NCBI GenBank assembly: GCA_024802545.1
Contig: CP103416.1
Coordinates: 2,480,001-2,544,000 of the forward strand
Source of the DNA: SAR92 clade bacterium H455
Lineage (GTDB): Bacteria; Pseudomonadota; Gammaproteobacteria; Pseudomonadales; Porticoccaceae
DNA length: 64,000 nt
Direction of reading: 5' to 3'
The notes beneath the pieces were generated by a model. It was not told the origin of the DNA. It saw nothing but the letters and a program-made list of their open reading frames with translations, and searched no databases. Every line of letters starts with the position of its first letter. Within the stretch, counting starts at the first letter, position 1. The translations under genes and the position numbers were made by a program. Below are positions 10,166-20,426 of the stretch, one piece after another.

Positions 10166-10194
10166 GCTATTCCAGCAGCAAAAATGCAAGTCAA
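10166..10194 (-). promoter_or_regulatory. Possible sigma-70 promoter for hfq
   Basis: On the minus strand, TTGACT (10194-10189) is followed after a 17-base spacer by AATAGC (10171-10166). The -35 box is good (5/6), the -10 weak (3/6). It lies in the 109-base miaA-hfq gap, a place where several species carry internal hfq promoters. Confidence 0.3.
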
Positions 10195-10239
10195 ACTTGA
10201 CCTGCAACTAAATCAACAACACTGACCGCCAATTTTTCA

Positions 10240-11229
10240 TTAACTTTCCATGTTCCTTGAATATATGGGCGCTACGGGCAGTTTTTTCAAGGCCAACTGA
10301 CAAATATTATTGATCGACAGTAGTTCCGTCTCATTATCTACCTGTATTTCGCAGCTGGATGGCCAGTTTCTCAGCCAGGTAATTTGCCTCTTCGCCAGCT
10401 GGCGGGTCGCAATAATACCCTTTTCAACCGCCTCATCTAAACTGCATTGTCCCTGCAAGTACTGCCAAATCTGACGATAGCCAACCGAGCGGATTGCTGG
10501 CAAGTCTGCATGGAGATCACCACGCTGAAATAATGCGCGCACTTCCGCTTCAAACCCAGCTTCCATCATCTTGCGAAACCTAATGTCTATACGTCTATGA
10601 ATGAGCTTTCGATTATTTGGCAGCAAGGCAATTTGCTTAATATTGTAACTTTGGGCAACACTGCCGACGTTTGGTTCGCTGCGCAGCAGCGACATAGGTA
10701 CGCCGCTGATTCTATAAACTTCTAACGCTCGCTGAATACGCTGGGAATGATTGGGGTGCAAACTGGCTGCACTCTCAGGGTCCACAGCGCGCAATTGCTC
10801 ATGCACTGAGGCCCAGCCAAAGTCTTGGGCGTGCTTAAGTATCTCAGCGCGAATATCGGCATCTGCTGGAGGCATATCCGACAGTCCTTCAAGCAGCGCC
10901 TTAAAGTACAGCATGGTGCCGCCCACCAGCAGTGGGATTTTTCCTCTACTGCTAATCTCCGCCATCTCTCGGGTCGCGTCAGTAATAAAATCCGCCGCGG
11001 AATAGCTCTCAAGAGGGTCGAGGATATTGATCAGCCGGTGGGGAGCCACTGCTAGAGTTGCCTTGTCCGGCTTGGCACTGCCAATATCCAGCTGTCGGTA
11101 AATCTGTGCTGAATCCACATTAATGAGTTCAACCGGCAGGTGCTCTTGCAAGGCTATGGCTAAATCGGTCTTGCCACTGGCGGTGGGGCCCATAATAAAG
11201 ATCGCCGGTGGCCGCTCTGTGCTAACCAC
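10240..11229 (-). CDS. miaA: tRNA dimethylallyltransferase
   Basis: 329 residues. Transfers dimethylallyl to N6 of A37 in tRNAs reading UNN codons, the first step to ms2i6A. P-loop G-P-T-A-S-G-K-T at 14-21, the catalytic and anticodon-recognition D-S-A-Q-I-Y-R at 39-45, and the R-(T/S)-V-G-Y-R-Q segment near 250 are all present. Starts 4 bases after the mutL stop, so it is probably translated from the mutL transcript. Confidence 0.97.
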   Translation of the reverse strand: MVSTERPPAIFIMGPTASGKTDLAIALQEHLPVELINVDSAQIYRQLDIGSAKPDKATLAVAPHRLINILDPLESYSAADFITDATREMAEISSRGKIPLLVGGTMLYFKALLEGLSDMPPADADIRAEILKHAQDFGWASVHEQLRAVDPESAASLHPNHSQRIQRALEVYRISGVPMSLLRSEPNVGSVAQSYNIKQIALLPNNRKLIHRRIDIRFRKMMEAGFEAEVRALFQRGDLHADLPAIRSVGYRQIWQYLQGQCSLDEAVEKGIIATRQLAKRQITWLRNWPSSCEIQVDNETELLSINNICQLALKKLPVAPIYSRNMES

Positions 11230-11233
11230 GCTA

Positions 11234-13087
11234 TTAGCGCCCTCTCAAAAATAGCTTGTCGAGCTGATCTAAAGTCAACTGCGACCAAGTAGGTCGCCCA
11301 TGATTACATTGGCCGCTGCGCTCAGTGGCTTCCATATCCCGCAGCAGGGCATTCATTTCCGGAATACTCAACTTGCGGTTGGCGCGCACGGAACCATGGC
11401 AGGCCATAGTGGAGAGAATTTCATTGATATGGTCTCGAATGCGTTCGGAGTTCCCGTGCTCGAGTAGATCCGAGAGTACATCCCGCAGCAGCGCTTCAAC
11501 TTCTGATCCACGAAGGATTGCCGGAATTTCTCGAACGATCACGCTCTCGGCTGCAGCCCGCTCAACGACAAAGCCAAGCTTGGCAAAGACCTCATTGTGC
11601 TGCTCAGCAGCATCGGCCTCCCGCTGACTAACAGCGAGACTTTCTGGCACTAGCAAGGGCTGAGACACTAACCCCTGATCATCAAAGGCTCCTTTCATGC
11701 GTTCATAGGTAATACGCTCATGAGCCGCATGCATATCGACAATAATCAGGCCCTCGCGATTCTCGGCAAGAATGTAGATACCTTTTAATTGCGCAATGGC
11801 ATAACCCAGAGGTGGAATATCCTGCTGGTCGCCAAGAGGGTTAGCAGATTCAGGCAGATTGATCCCGCTAGTAGAGTAGAGGCTCTGATAGTTTTGCATG
11901 GACCCAGCTGAACCCGACATAGTGCCAGATGAGCTGCCAGCAAAATTAGTCCGCGAGGAAAACTGCATCGCTGGCTGAGTTTGCGGCGCAGCCTGCCAGT
12001 TGGGATCGGGCTGATTGACCATGCCTGGGAACTGTTCGCCACCCTCCGCGAACTCACCGGTACTATTTGCCTGCAAGTGATCCTGAGGACGATCTTCCGC
12101 CAGTGCCTTCTTCAGAGTGCTGGAGATAAAGCTGTGAATCGAGCCACTTTCGCGAAAGCGCACCTCATGCTTGGTCGGATGCACATTGACATCCACGTCC
12201 CCTGGGGTGATTTCAAGAAACAGTACAAAGGCTGGATGACGACCGTGATAGAGCACATCCTGATAGGCCTGACGCACGGCATGGGAAACAACTTTGTCGC
12301 GGATACAGCGACCATTGACAAAAAAGTGTTGCAGATCCGCCTGACTACGAGAAAAAGTCGGCAGACCAATCCAACCCCAGAGGCGCAGACCTGGACGGAC
12401 ATTATCCACATAGAGCGCCTGCTCCATAAAGCTGGTGCCGCAGATATCGGCAACGCGTTTTTCCTGCTCTAACTGAGTCTTGGCAGGCCTCAAACTTAGC
12501 TGGGCACGCTGATTATGGCGCAGGTTAAAGGCCACATCAAAACGGCTCAGAGCGAGCTTTTTAATACTGTCATCGATACGGTTATATTCAGTTTTTTCGG
12601 TGCGCAGAAATTTGCGACGCGCCGGAGTGTTAAAAAATAGATCGCGCACTTCAACACTGGTTCCTTGAGGATGGGAGGCGGGAGTCACTTCCACCTGCAT
12701 ATCCCTGCCTTCTGAAATCGCGTTCCAGGCGCTGCTACCACCGCTGTTTGAGGTCAAGCTGAGACGTGACACCGAGGCTATACTGGCCAGGGCTTCACCG
12801 CGAAAACCCAGGGTAGCCACAGCTTCAAGATCTTCGAGATCATCAATTTTACTGGTTGCGTGACGGCTCAAGGCTAAAGCTAGATCGTCATGGCCAATAC
12901 CACCGCCATCATCGCGAATGCGGATTAACTTAACCCCACCCTGTTCAATATCGATTTCGATACTCTGGGCGCCGGCATCCAGGCTATTTTCCACCAACTC
13001 TTTGAGCACTGACGCCGGGCGCTCAACCACTTCACCTGCGGCAATCTGGTTGGCCAACTGCGGGCTAAGAATTTTGATCACGGACAT
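11234..13087 (-). CDS. mutL: DNA mismatch repair protein MutL, endonuclease type
   Basis: 617 residues. The GHKL ATPase domain has [10 protein letters not shown] (30-39), D-D-G-G-G-I (59-64) and G-F-R-G-E-A-L (94-100). A Ser/Gln/Asn-rich linker (about 335-420) leads to the C-terminal dimerisation domain. The latter carries [12 protein letters not shown] at 451-462, matching the metal-dependent nicking motif DQHA(X)2E(X)4E with Met for Gln. It also has A-C-H-G-S-V-R-A and the C-terminal C-N-H-G-R-P-T motif. E. coli MutL lacks these; Pseudomonas-type MutL has them. The amiC-mutL-miaA order is standard. Confidence 0.97.
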   Translation of the reverse strand: MSVIKILSPQLANQIAAGEVVERPASVLKELVENSLDAGAQSIEIDIEQGGVKLIRIRDDGGGIGHDDLALALSRHATSKIDDLEDLEAVATLGFRGEALASIASVSRLSLTSNSGGSSAWNAISEGRDMQVEVTPASHPQGTSVEVRDLFFNTPARRKFLRTEKTEYNRIDDSIKKLALSRFDVAFNLRHNQRAQLSLRPAKTQLEQEKRVADICGTSFMEQALYVDNVRPGLRLWGWIGLPTFSRSQADLQHFFVNGRCIRDKVVSHAVRQAYQDVLYHGRHPAFVLFLEITPGDVDVNVHPTKHEVRFRESGSIHSFISSTLKKALAEDRPQDHLQANSTGEFAEGGEQFPGMVNQPDPNWQAAPQTQPAMQFSSRTNFAGSSSGTMSGSAGSMQNYQSLYSTSGINLPESANPLGDQQDIPPLGYAIAQLKGIYILAENREGLIIVDMHAAHERITYERMKGAFDDQGLVSQPLLVPESLAVSQREADAAEQHNEVFAKLGFVVERAAAESVIVREIPAILRGSEVEALLRDVLSDLLEHGNSERIRDHINEILSTMACHGSVRANRKLSIPEMNALLRDMEATERSGQCNHGRPTWSQLTLDQLDKLFLRGR

Positions 13088-13178
13088 AAGCGGTGGCCTT
13101 TCTTGGGCGTGTTAGCGGCGTATTAGCAGCCTGTTAAAAATAGAATCAACGTTATATCTGCGACGACATTTAACGAAG

Positions 13179-14522
13179 TTAGCCAGCCGGAATCATAATT
13201 TTCTGACCGACTTTGATGCTGCTGGAACGCATTTTATTATAGCTCAATATGCGATTCACCGAGGTATTGTAGCGCTGAGCTATACCAGACAATGTATCGC
13301 CGCGAGCAATCACATAGCTCCGCACTTTGGTGTTTTTAGCAGCTGCAATAGCCGTACCTGCTGGCGGATGATCGGCAAAATAGCTTGCCAGGCCAGAATA
13401 AATCGCCTGCGCCATTTTTTCTTGGTAGGTGTTATTGCTGAGGCGTCTGGCCTCAGTGGGATTAGAAATAAAACCGGTTTCAATTAACAGTGACGGAATA
13501 TCCGGCGATTTAAGCACCAGAAAACCCGCTTGCTCGACCTTCTTTTTATGCAGCCGCGCCACACCGCCCATATTTTTAAGCACATAGCTGCCGGCATCTA
13601 AACTGCTGCTCAGGGTCGCTGTCATGGATAGATCAAGTAATACTTCCGCTAGAGCATCGTCTTTGTCATCGAGACTCAGAGAACCGGCTCCACCAATTAA
13701 ATCCGCACGGTTTTCTTTGCCGGCCAAATAACGTGCAGCCTCACTGGTAGCGCCTCGTGTAGAGAGAGCGTAAACCGAGGCTCCATTGGCCTTCGGATTA
13801 GTGAACGCATCAGCGTGAATAGAGATAAAGAAATCGGCGCGTTTGTCATGGGCTATAGCGGTGCGCTTACGGTGGGCCAGATAATAATCACCAGTGCGCA
13901 CTAGCTCGCCGGTGAAATAAGTATCCTGATCAAATAGCCGCTCAAGACGCTTGGCGATTTGCAGCGCCACCACTTTTTCTCGGACCTTTTTCGGTCCCAA
14001 CGCGCCTGGATCTTCTCCGCCATGACCGGCGTCGATGGCGATAACAATGCGCCGATTATCCACTGGCACCACTTTGCTAACCGACTTAGTAGCGCGCAGT
14101 TTTTTGTCATAAATATCGACAACTAGTCGATCGCCGTACTGCTCATAGGCTTTGAGAGTAAAGCTTTTTACTGAAACCGGCTCTTTGAGATCAAATACCA
14201 ATCGCAGATCAGCACTGCCGCGCAAGCCTGAACGCATGGCAGCGATGGGCGTGGAGCTGACTTCAAGATTATCAAAAGTGGTCTTAAGGGTACTATCTTT
14301 AATATCGATAACCAGACGACTGGGGTTATCCAGGGTAAAGACGTTATGTTCAACAGGGCCGCTGAGATCCAGTACTAGGCGAGTATTATCCGGTGCCCGC
14401 CAGAGTCTTACGCTGTCTACCTCAGCAGCATAGCTAGAGCTGTTCCAGAGCATTGTCAGGCAAGCCGTAAAACAGGCTAACTGAGTAGTGCTTTTAAATA
14501 TTGAAGTGCTTTTAATCTGCAC
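13179..14522 (-). CDS. amiC: N-acetylmuramoyl-L-alanine amidase (AMIN-Amidase_3-LysM)
   Basis: 447 residues starting at GTG. Signal peptide about 1-32; AMIN domain about 36-140, which targets the enzyme to the septum or peptidoglycan. The zinc amidase domain (about 158-375) has ligands His167 (D-A-G-H-G-G), Glu182 and His236 (S-I-H-A-D-A-F) and catalytic E in L-I-E-T-G-F. A LysM repeat lies at about 404-446. Cleaves the peptide stem from MurNAc in the periplasm for daughter cell separation. The AMIN-plus-LysM layout and position between tsaE and mutL correspond to AmiB of E. coli, so the amiB/amiC label is interchangeable here. Confidence 0.94.
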   Translation of the reverse strand: MQIKSTSIFKSTTQLACFTACLTMLWNSSSYAAEVDSVRLWRAPDNTRLVLDLSGPVEHNVFTLDNPSRLVIDIKDSTLKTTFDNLEVSSTPIAAMRSGLRGSADLRLVFDLKEPVSVKSFTLKAYEQYGDRLVVDIYDKKLRATKSVSKVVPVDNRRIVIAIDAGHGGEDPGALGPKKVREKVVALQIAKRLERLFDQDTYFTGELVRTGDYYLAHRKRTAIAHDKRADFFISIHADAFTNPKANGASVYALSTRGATSEAARYLAGKENRADLIGGAGSLSLDDKDDALAEVLLDLSMTATLSSSLDAGSYVLKNMGGVARLHKKKVEQAGFLVLKSPDIPSLLIETGFISNPTEARRLSNNTYQEKMAQAIYSGLASYFADHPPAGTAIAAAKNTKVRSYVIARGDTLSGIAQRYNTSVNRILSYNKMRSSSIKVGQKIMIPAG

Positions 14523-15066
14523 TGTTAACCCCAGTTGTTTCTCTATCGAGCTGAGAAATTATTATTCTTGCCTGTTCCGAATTTCCACTCAGAGTCAGTT
14601 TGCGCCCTTTATGCAGCTGAACAATCTCAATCAACATATCGGCCTCAGGCAAAAAGCCGACACCGCGTTCGGGCCATTCTACCAAGCACAGCCGCGACTC
14701 CACCAGATAATCTCGGAAACCCATATACTCGAGTTCTTCCGGGTCCTGAAGTCGATAAAAGTCGAAGTGACAGACCTGCCCCATTTCAAGTTCATAGGGC
14801 TCCACCAAAGTATAGGTCGGACTTTTGACAGCGCCAACATGACCAAGACCTAATAACAGACCGCGACTGAGCGTTGTTTTACCGGCGCCCAGGTCACCCT
14901 GCAAGGCAATCAAGAACGCGGACCCTGAGACCTTCGGAAAATCATTATTGTCGAGACTATTTTCAAACCCACGACTGATCGCCGCAGCAATACGATTGCC
15001 AAACTGCAACATCGCCGCCTCATCGATCAACTCCAACGTTATGGAATGAGTTTGTCTCTCAGTCAC
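14512..15066 (-). CDS. tsaE: tRNA threonylcarbamoyladenosine biosynthesis ATPase TsaE
   Basis: 184 residues, slightly longer than E. coli TsaE (153). Walker A G-D-L-G-A-G-K-T-T at 57-65, followed by S-P-T-Y-T-L-V and the D-F-Y-R-L motif of the family. TsaE energises the TsaB-TsaD complex that makes t6A37 in ANN-decoding tRNAs. TsaB is also in this window, at 49 kb. The end overlaps the amiC start by 11 bases, indicating coupling; the start lies 43 bases after the nnr stop. Confidence 0.95.
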   Translation of the reverse strand: MTERQTHSITLELIDEAAMLQFGNRIAAAISRGFENSLDNNDFPKVSGSAFLIALQGDLGAGKTTLSRGLLLGLGHVGAVKSPTYTLVEPYELEMGQVCHFDFYRLQDPEELEYMGFRDYLVESRLCLVEWPERGVGFLPEADMLIEIVQLHKGRKLTLSGNSEQARIIISQLDRETTGVNSAD

Positions 15067-15109
15067 CAGGCTATGCTCTCATCTTCTTACAGTCTTTTTT
15101 ACAATCGTT

Positions 15110-16663
15110 TCAGCTAAGCTCGCCGTTTAATAACTTGCGCAAATAGCTCAATAAATCTGTTGCTGTCAGTCCGCGCATACCCTGCTCTTCCAAGGCCATA
15201 TCGGCAGCTGCTGAGTGCAGACAACACCCCAGTTGCGCAGCCAATTTTGGCTCTAAGCCCTGGGCTAATAGTGCACCGATAATACCCGAGAGCACGTCAC
15301 CCATTCCGCCAGTGGCCATACCGGGATTACCATAAGGACAAACTGCAATAATTTCATCACCTGGGGCAGCGATTAACGTGCCCACGCCTTTTAATAAGAT
15401 CACTGCATTGTATTTTTCTTGCAGCTGCCGCACCGCGGCAAAACGATCTGCCTGCACCTCGTCGACACTGACATTTAAAAGTCGCGCTGCCTCGGCCGGA
15501 TGGGGGGTCATTATCCAGCCACTGCCATCAGGCTGGGATACCACTCGCCCTTCAGCAATTATATTCAGTGCATCAGCGTCGACCACCATGGGGCGCCCCG
15601 TGGCGACGGCTTTTTGCAATAACTGTTCAGACCAGGGCGAACGACCAAGACCGGGGCCGACAATTAATACAGACGGCTTGTGTAATAGTGGCTCTAACTC
15701 TTGGCCTGAGACAATCCCACTGACCATGACTTCCGGCTGCCGTGCCAGCGCTCCAGCAACATGGGCTGGGCGCGTGGCCATACTCACTAACCCTGAACCA
15801 GAGCGCAGAGCTGCTTCAGCCGCCATCATCGCGGCGCCACCGAAGCCGTGATCACCGCCGATAACCATGCTGTGACCAAACTGATTTTTGTAGGCATCTG
15901 TATCCCGTGTCGGCAGATTTTCAATCAACTCGTGTAGATCCATCAACTGCGCTGAAGGCTCAACCTGCTGAAAGATCTCTTCGTCCACATCTAGGGAGTG
16001 ATAAATCACTTCGCCACAGAGGGCCGGACCGCGACCGCTAAACATGCCCTGCTTAGCAGCGATAAATGTCACGGTGACATCGGCACTGATCGCAGTTTCT
16101 GCTGCAGCACCTGAATCCGCATAAAGCCCGGAGGGCAGATCGATTGCTAAGACAGGTAAAGCAGCCTGATTAATCATTTCGATGGCTGCGCCATAGGGCT
16201 CGCGCATGGGGCCAGTGGCACCTATGCCCAGTAGTGCGTCCACCACAACGCCTTCGGAAAGATCAATAGTTTCACTGAAAGGGGCAAAAATCACACCAGC
16301 GTTAACCGCATAGTCTCGGGCTACGGCGGCATCGGCGGATAGTTTAGCTGGAACCGACAACTCGACCACTCGCACGGCGAGGCTTTTCTCAGCGGCCAGT
16401 GTGGCCACTATATAGCCGTCGCCGGCATTATTGCCGGAACCGCAAAATACAGTGATCAATGAAGGTTTGCCAAAGGCTTCGAGCAATTCATTAAAAGCGG
16501 CTCGGCCAGCGCGCTTCATAAGGATCATGCTTTGGCTATTGGGCATCGCGGCAGCGGCCGGTTCACCGACCGAAGCGTTAAAGAGCGAGGCAATAGCAAG
16601 CTGATCCAGTTTACGAACAGATTCAGCCTTATATAAGGCGTCTTGAATAACAATGTGCGACAT
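15110..16663 (-). CDS. nnr: Bifunctional NAD(P)H-hydrate epimerase/dehydratase
   Basis: 517-residue fusion. The N-terminal YjeF_N epimerase domain (about 10-230) includes F-C-G-S-G-N-N-A-G-D-G-Y and the V-V-D-A-L-L-G-I-G segment. The C-terminal ribokinase-like dehydratase domain (about 240-510) has P-H-P-A-E and the nucleotide-binding G-N-P-G-M-A-T-G-G-M-G-D-V-L-S-G. Together they repair hydrated NAD(P)H (S and R NADHX). This is the usual neighbour of tsaE. Divergent from queG with only 56 bases between start codons, so the two promoters must overlap. Confidence 0.96.
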   Translation of the reverse strand: MSHIVIQDALYKAESVRKLDQLAIASLFNASVGEPAAAAMPNSQSMILMKRAGRAAFNELLEAFGKPSLITVFCGSGNNAGDGYIVATLAAEKSLAVRVVELSVPAKLSADAAVARDYAVNAGVIFAPFSETIDLSEGVVVDALLGIGATGPMREPYGAAIEMINQAALPVLAIDLPSGLYADSGAAAETAISADVTVTFIAAKQGMFSGRGPALCGEVIYHSLDVDEEIFQQVEPSAQLMDLHELIENLPTRDTDAYKNQFGHSMVIGGDHGFGGAAMMAAEAALRSGSGLVSMATRPAHVAGALARQPEVMVSGIVSGQELEPLLHKPSVLIVGPGLGRSPWSEQLLQKAVATGRPMVVDADALNIIAEGRVVSQPDGSGWIMTPHPAEAARLLNVSVDEVQADRFAAVRQLQEKYNAVILLKGVGTLIAAPGDEIIAVCPYGNPGMATGGMGDVLSGIIGALLAQGLEPKLAAQLGCCLHSAAADMALEEQGMRGLTATDLLSYLRKLLNGELS

Positions 16664-16719
16664 AACCGCGAGTTCCCAGTAAGATTAGCGCGATTATATG
16701 TCAGATTAGCCCTGAAACC

Positions 16720-17859
16720 ATGCCCGAAACCAATAAGCTCAAGGATCTCGCGAAAAAAGTTAAAGCCTGGGGCTTGGAGCTGGGTTTTCAGCAGGTGGCT
16801 ATTTCTCAACCAGATCTCAGTTCGGCATCGAAGAATCTTTTGAGCTGGCTGGATAAGGGCTATCAAGGTTCCATGCAGTGGATGGGAGAGCACGGGGAAA
16901 AACGTTACACCCCAGATCAGCTTGTAGAAAAAACCCTGCGGGTAATTTCAGTGCGCATGGACTATCTTGCCGACAACAATATGATCGCAGTTTTGAAGGA
17001 CGACAATAAAGCTTATATATCAAGATATGCGCTGGGTCGCGACTATCACAAACTGATTCGCAAACGCCTGGCTAAGTTAGGCAAAAAAATTGAAACCGAA
17101 ATAGATTTTCTCGGACTCAATCATCTGCAGTTAACCCAGCGACCCTTTGTCGACAGTGCTCCAGTAATGGAGAAACCCATTGCCGAACAGGCTGGGCTAG
17201 GTTGGATTGGTAAAAATACCCTATTACTTAACGATAAGGCCGGTTCTTGGTTTTTCCTTGGGGAGATTTATATTTCCCTGGAATTACCGGTTGATATCAG
17301 CGAGCAAACTAATAAGTGCGGCAACTGTCGCGCCTGTTTAAAAGTCTGCCCCACCAATGCCTTTCCCGAACCCTATGTGTTGGATGCGCGCCGATGTATT
17401 TCCTATCTGACTATCGAGAGCCAGGAACCGATTCCAAAAGAGTTGCGCCCGCTGATGGGCAATCGGGTATTTGGCTGCGATGACTGCCAGATTATCTGTC
17501 CCTGGAATCGCTATTCCTCGAAAACCAAAGAAATGGACTTTTCCCCGCGACACAATCTCGACAACTCGGATTTAGTGACGCTGTTTGAATGGACTGAAGA
17601 AGAGTTTTTGAACAACACCGAGGGTTCACCAATTCGCCGTATTGGCTATCAGCGCTGGCTGCGTAATCTCTCGGTGGGGTTAGGTAATGCGCCGGCTTCT
17701 CAGCGGATTGTCGATGCACTGAACAAAAGGGCCGACGACCCCTCTGCCCTGGTCCGTGAGCATGTTCTCTGGGCTATTGATCAACAGCAGGCCCTTGATA
17801 AGCCACAGGCGCCAGAGCAGCAATCAAGTGATAGCGGCGTAAAGTTTTTTAAAGCTTAA
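16720..17859 (+). CDS. queG: Epoxyqueuosine reductase QueG
   Basis: 379 residues. Reduces epoxyqueuosine to queuosine in the wobble position of GUN-decoding tRNAs, using cobalamin and two [4Fe-4S] clusters. The first cluster motif is [12 protein letters not shown], and a second cysteine group occurs in [11 protein letters not shown] with the upstream D-A-R-R-C-I-S-Y. The DUF1730 cobalamin-binding domain and the segment [11 protein letters not shown] are typical. A HEAT-like C-terminal tail is included. Converges with orn, overlapping by 11 bases. Confidence 0.95.
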   Translation: MPETNKLKDLAKKVKAWGLELGFQQVAISQPDLSSASKNLLSWLDKGYQGSMQWMGEHGEKRYTPDQLVEKTLRVISVRMDYLADNNMIAVLKDDNKAYISRYALGRDYHKLIRKRLAKLGKKIETEIDFLGLNHLQLTQRPFVDSAPVMEKPIAEQAGLGWIGKNTLLLNDKAGSWFFLGEIYISLELPVDISEQTNKCGNCRACLKVCPTNAFPEPYVLDARRCISYLTIESQEPIPKELRPLMGNRVFGCDDCQIICPWNRYSSKTKEMDFSPRHNLDNSDLVTLFEWTEEEFLNNTEGSPIRRIGYQRWLRNLSVGLGNAPASQRIVDALNKRADDPSALVREHVLWAIDQQQALDKPQAPEQQSSDSGVKFFKA

Positions 17860-18415
17860 TAAATACTTCGCGGTAATATTCCAACTCGCGGATCGAATCG
17901 TAGATATCATCCATGGCCAAATGACTGCCACGCTTTTTAAAGCCATTGGCCAGTTCCGGCTTCCAGCGCTGAACCAATTCTTTTAGGGTGCTGACATCCA
18001 AATTGCGGTAGTGAAAAAAGCGCTGCAAGTCGGTCATATAGTTGGCTAAAAAGCGTCGATCCTGACAGATCGAGTTGCCACACATGGGCGACTTGCCCGC
18101 TGGCACCCATTGACGCAAAAACTCAACCGTCTCCATCTCCGCTTCAGCCTCAGTCACAACACTCTGGCGTACCCGTTCGGTGAGACCTGAACCGCCGTGC
18201 TGGCGGGTATTCCATTCGTCCATACCGTCGAGCAACTCATCCGACTGATGCACTGCAATCATCGGACCCTCAGCCAGAACATTGAGGTCTTTGTCGGTGA
18301 CCACTGTGGCGATTTCAATAATCCGGTCATGTTCGGGACTCAATCCAGTCATTTCCAGGTCGATCCAGATTAAATTCTGTGGGTCAGTGTTGGCATTCGC
18401 AGCTACAGCGGTCAT
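17849..18415 (-). CDS. orn: Oligoribonuclease
   Basis: 188 residues. DEDDh 3'-5' exoribonuclease that degrades 2-5 nt nanoRNAs and pGpG, the product of c-di-GMP hydrolysis. The Exo I motif I-W-I-D-L-E-M-T-G has Asp19 and Glu21, and the central segment with D-R-R-F-L and the final H-x(4)-D arrangement H-L-A-M-D-D-I are visible. Divergent from rsgA. The queG/orn/rsgA arrangement is the one seen in Pseudomonas. Confidence 0.97.
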   Translation of the reverse strand: MTAVAANANTDPQNLIWIDLEMTGLSPEHDRIIEIATVVTDKDLNVLAEGPMIAVHQSDELLDGMDEWNTRQHGGSGLTERVRQSVVTEAEAEMETVEFLRQWVPAGKSPMCGNSICQDRRFLANYMTDLQRFFHYRNLDVSTLKELVQRWKPELANGFKKRGSHLAMDDIYDSIRELEYYREVFIKL

Positions 18416-18524
18416 CTAAATCTTCCAAGTGGGGTTAGCAAAATGTTCCTCGAGGCGGATATGCTATATCCTTGCAGCCGATAACGCCAGACATGGCGCA
18501 TAACCTAATTCCGCGAGAGCATTA

Positions 18525-19550
18525 ATGGCGAAACGCAATCTCAGTAAACAGCAGAAAGGTCGTATTCAAACGATTCAGGAGCGGCGTCGAGCGCGAGCTA
18601 TTAGCAAAAAATCCGTATCCGAAGAGCAGCTTGAGAATCTTACTCAACTGGGTCCCGAGATACTGGGTACGGTGATCACCAACTTTGGCGCCCAGGTGGA
18701 TATCGAAGGCCTGGAAGATCGCTTTAAAGGCAACATTTACCGCTGCCATCTGCGCACCAATCTGGAACCTTTGGTAACCGGCGACCGCGTGGTCTGGCGC
18801 TACGCCGAACCTGTTGGCGTTGTGGTGGCCAGAGAGCCACGAGATTCAGAACTGCTGCGTCCTGACCCCTATGGCAAGCTGCGTCCAGTTGCGGCCAATG
18901 TGGACCGTATTGCCATTGTCTTTGCCGCCAAGCCAACCCCCTATAGCAACCTGATCGACCGCTATCTGATTGCTTCAGAAGCCCAGGGTATTCAACCTGT
19001 ATTGATTATCAATAAATTCGATATGCTCAGCGACAGTGATTTTCCCAAGGTTGAGCAGCTATTAAAAGATTACCGCACTGTGGGTTATGAGGTGCTCTGC
19101 GTCTCGGCGACCACTGGTGAGGGTCTAGAGGAACTGAAAGACTATCTGGCCACCCATACCTCGGTGTTTGTTGGCCAGTCCGGCGTCGGTAAATCGTCGC
19201 TGATCAATGAGCTGCAACCCGATGCCAATATCTTGGTCGGCGAGCTCTCCGCAGGCAAGGACAAAGGCCAACATACGACCACCGCATCGCGGCTATTTCA
19301 TCTTGAAAATGGCGGCCATCTAATCGACTCACCCGGTATTCGCGAATTTGCCGTGACCAATTTAAGTGATGAGCAAATTATAGATGGTTTTATCGAGTTC
19401 AGACCCTTCCTCGGTTACTGTAAATTTAGAGACTGCAAACATTCGGTTGAATTGGGTTGCGCGCTTCTGGCAGCTGCGGAAGAGGGAAAAATCCTTCCGA
19501 TCAGATTGCTGAATTATCGCAATATCCTCGCCAGTCAGGATGAAGAGTAA
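18525..19550 (+). CDS. rsgA: Small ribosomal subunit biogenesis GTPase RsgA
   Basis: 341 residues. OB-fold (about 50-110), then a circularly permuted G domain where G4 N-K-F-D precedes G1 G-Q-S-G-V-G-K-S-S and G3 D-S-P-G. The C-terminal zinc domain contains C-K-F-R-D-C-K-H-x(5)-C. The basic N-terminal tail binds rRNA. Acts late in 30S maturation and responds to (p)ppGpp. The stop TAA shares one base with the rhdA ATG (TAATG), so the pair is translationally coupled. Confidence 0.97.
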   Translation: MAKRNLSKQQKGRIQTIQERRRARAISKKSVSEEQLENLTQLGPEILGTVITNFGAQVDIEGLEDRFKGNIYRCHLRTNLEPLVTGDRVVWRYAEPVGVVVAREPRDSELLRPDPYGKLRPVAANVDRIAIVFAAKPTPYSNLIDRYLIASEAQGIQPVLIINKFDMLSDSDFPKVEQLLKDYRTVGYEVLCVSATTGEGLEELKDYLATHTSVFVGQSGVGKSSLINELQPDANILVGELSAGKDKGQHTTTASRLFHLENGGHLIDSPGIREFAVTNLSDEQIIDGFIEFRPFLGYCKFRDCKHSVELGCALLAAAEEGKILPIRLLNYRNILASQDEE

Positions 19551-20377
19551 TGTCGACTGATATTCCGCGCCTGTTAGAACCCGCGTTATTAGACACTATA
19601 TTGGGCTCCGCTCCAGACAAGGATAATCTCATTATTGTCGACCTCTGCAGCGACGCACTCTATCGCCAGAAGCATGTTCCGGGCGCTGTGCATCTGCAAC
19701 CCGGGTCTTTGATGGCTGGCACTGCACCTTATCCAGGCAAGCTTCCCGCAGTCGAACAGTTAGAAAATATTATTCAATACCTGGGTATAGATGGCGACAG
19801 CCATGTGGTGATCTATGACGATGAGGGTGGCGGCTGGGCTGGGCGATTTGCCTGGACGCTGGATCTGCTCGGCTATCACAACTGGTCCTATCTCAATGGC
19901 GGCATTGTTGCCTGGATAAAAGAAGGCTTTGTTACCGAAGCACAGGCTAATCAGCGAGTGGCTTCTGAGACCAAAATCAGCATCGCCAACCCAGGGGTGT
20001 TGATCAGCGCAGACCAGATTATCGGCCAGCTGGACAACTCAGATTTTGTCGTTTGGGATGCACGCAGTCCCGGAGAATACAGCGGCGACATGGTTCGCTC
20101 AGCACGGGGCGGTCATATTCCAGGGGCGATTAATATTGAGTGGACCGAGTTGATGGATTCACAGCGCAACCTGCGAATTCGCGATGATGCCGAAGCTATA
20201 CTCACAGCTGCTGGCCTAAGCAAAAACAAGACCATAACAACTCACTGTCAAAGCCACCATCGCTCGGGCTTCACTTATATGGTGGCGAGGATTTTAGGGC
20301 GGAATAATATCAGCGCTTACGATGGCTCATGGGCAGAATGGGGTAGTCTCGATTACACTCCAATAGAACGCGGATAG
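19550..20377 (+). CDS. rhdA: Rhodanese-type sulfurtransferase
   Basis: 275 residues with two rhodanese domains. The N-terminal copy (about 5-130) is inactive; the C-terminal copy (about 145-270) has active-site Cys233 in the loop C-Q-S-H-H-R-S. That loop is close to the C-Q-T-H-H-R loop of Azotobacter vinelandii RhdA, rather than the C-R-x-G-V-T/R loop of typical rhodanese or mercaptopyruvate sulfurtransferases. Transfers sulfane sulfur from thiosulfate or another donor; the in vivo acceptor is unsettled. Located between rsgA and psd exactly as in Pseudomonas. Confidence 0.9.
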   Translation: MSTDIPRLLEPALLDTILGSAPDKDNLIIVDLCSDALYRQKHVPGAVHLQPGSLMAGTAPYPGKLPAVEQLENIIQYLGIDGDSHVVIYDDEGGGWAGRFAWTLDLLGYHNWSYLNGGIVAWIKEGFVTEAQANQRVASETKISIANPGVLISADQIIGQLDNSDFVVWDARSPGEYSGDMVRSARGGHIPGAINIEWTELMDSQRNLRIRDDAEAILTAAGLSKNKTITTHCQSHHRSGFTYMVARILGRNNISAYDGSWAEWGSLDYTPIERG

Positions 20378-20426
20378 ATTTTTAGTCAATAATATAAATT
20401 TAACAAACAATGAAGAGCCGGAAATT

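Noticed and set aside
12112-12453. Long frames on both strands inside mutL, including 11981-12472
   Set aside because: They lie wholly within the well-supported mutL coding region and show no family resemblance or start signals.
17849-17859. 11-base convergent overlap of queG and orn
   Set aside because: Short tail-to-tail overlaps are common in compact bacterial genomes and both proteins have normal lengths.
18478-18504. TTGCAG/CATAAC promoter pair upstream of rsgA
   Set aside because: The spacer is 21 bases, too long for sigma-70, and the -10 is weak.
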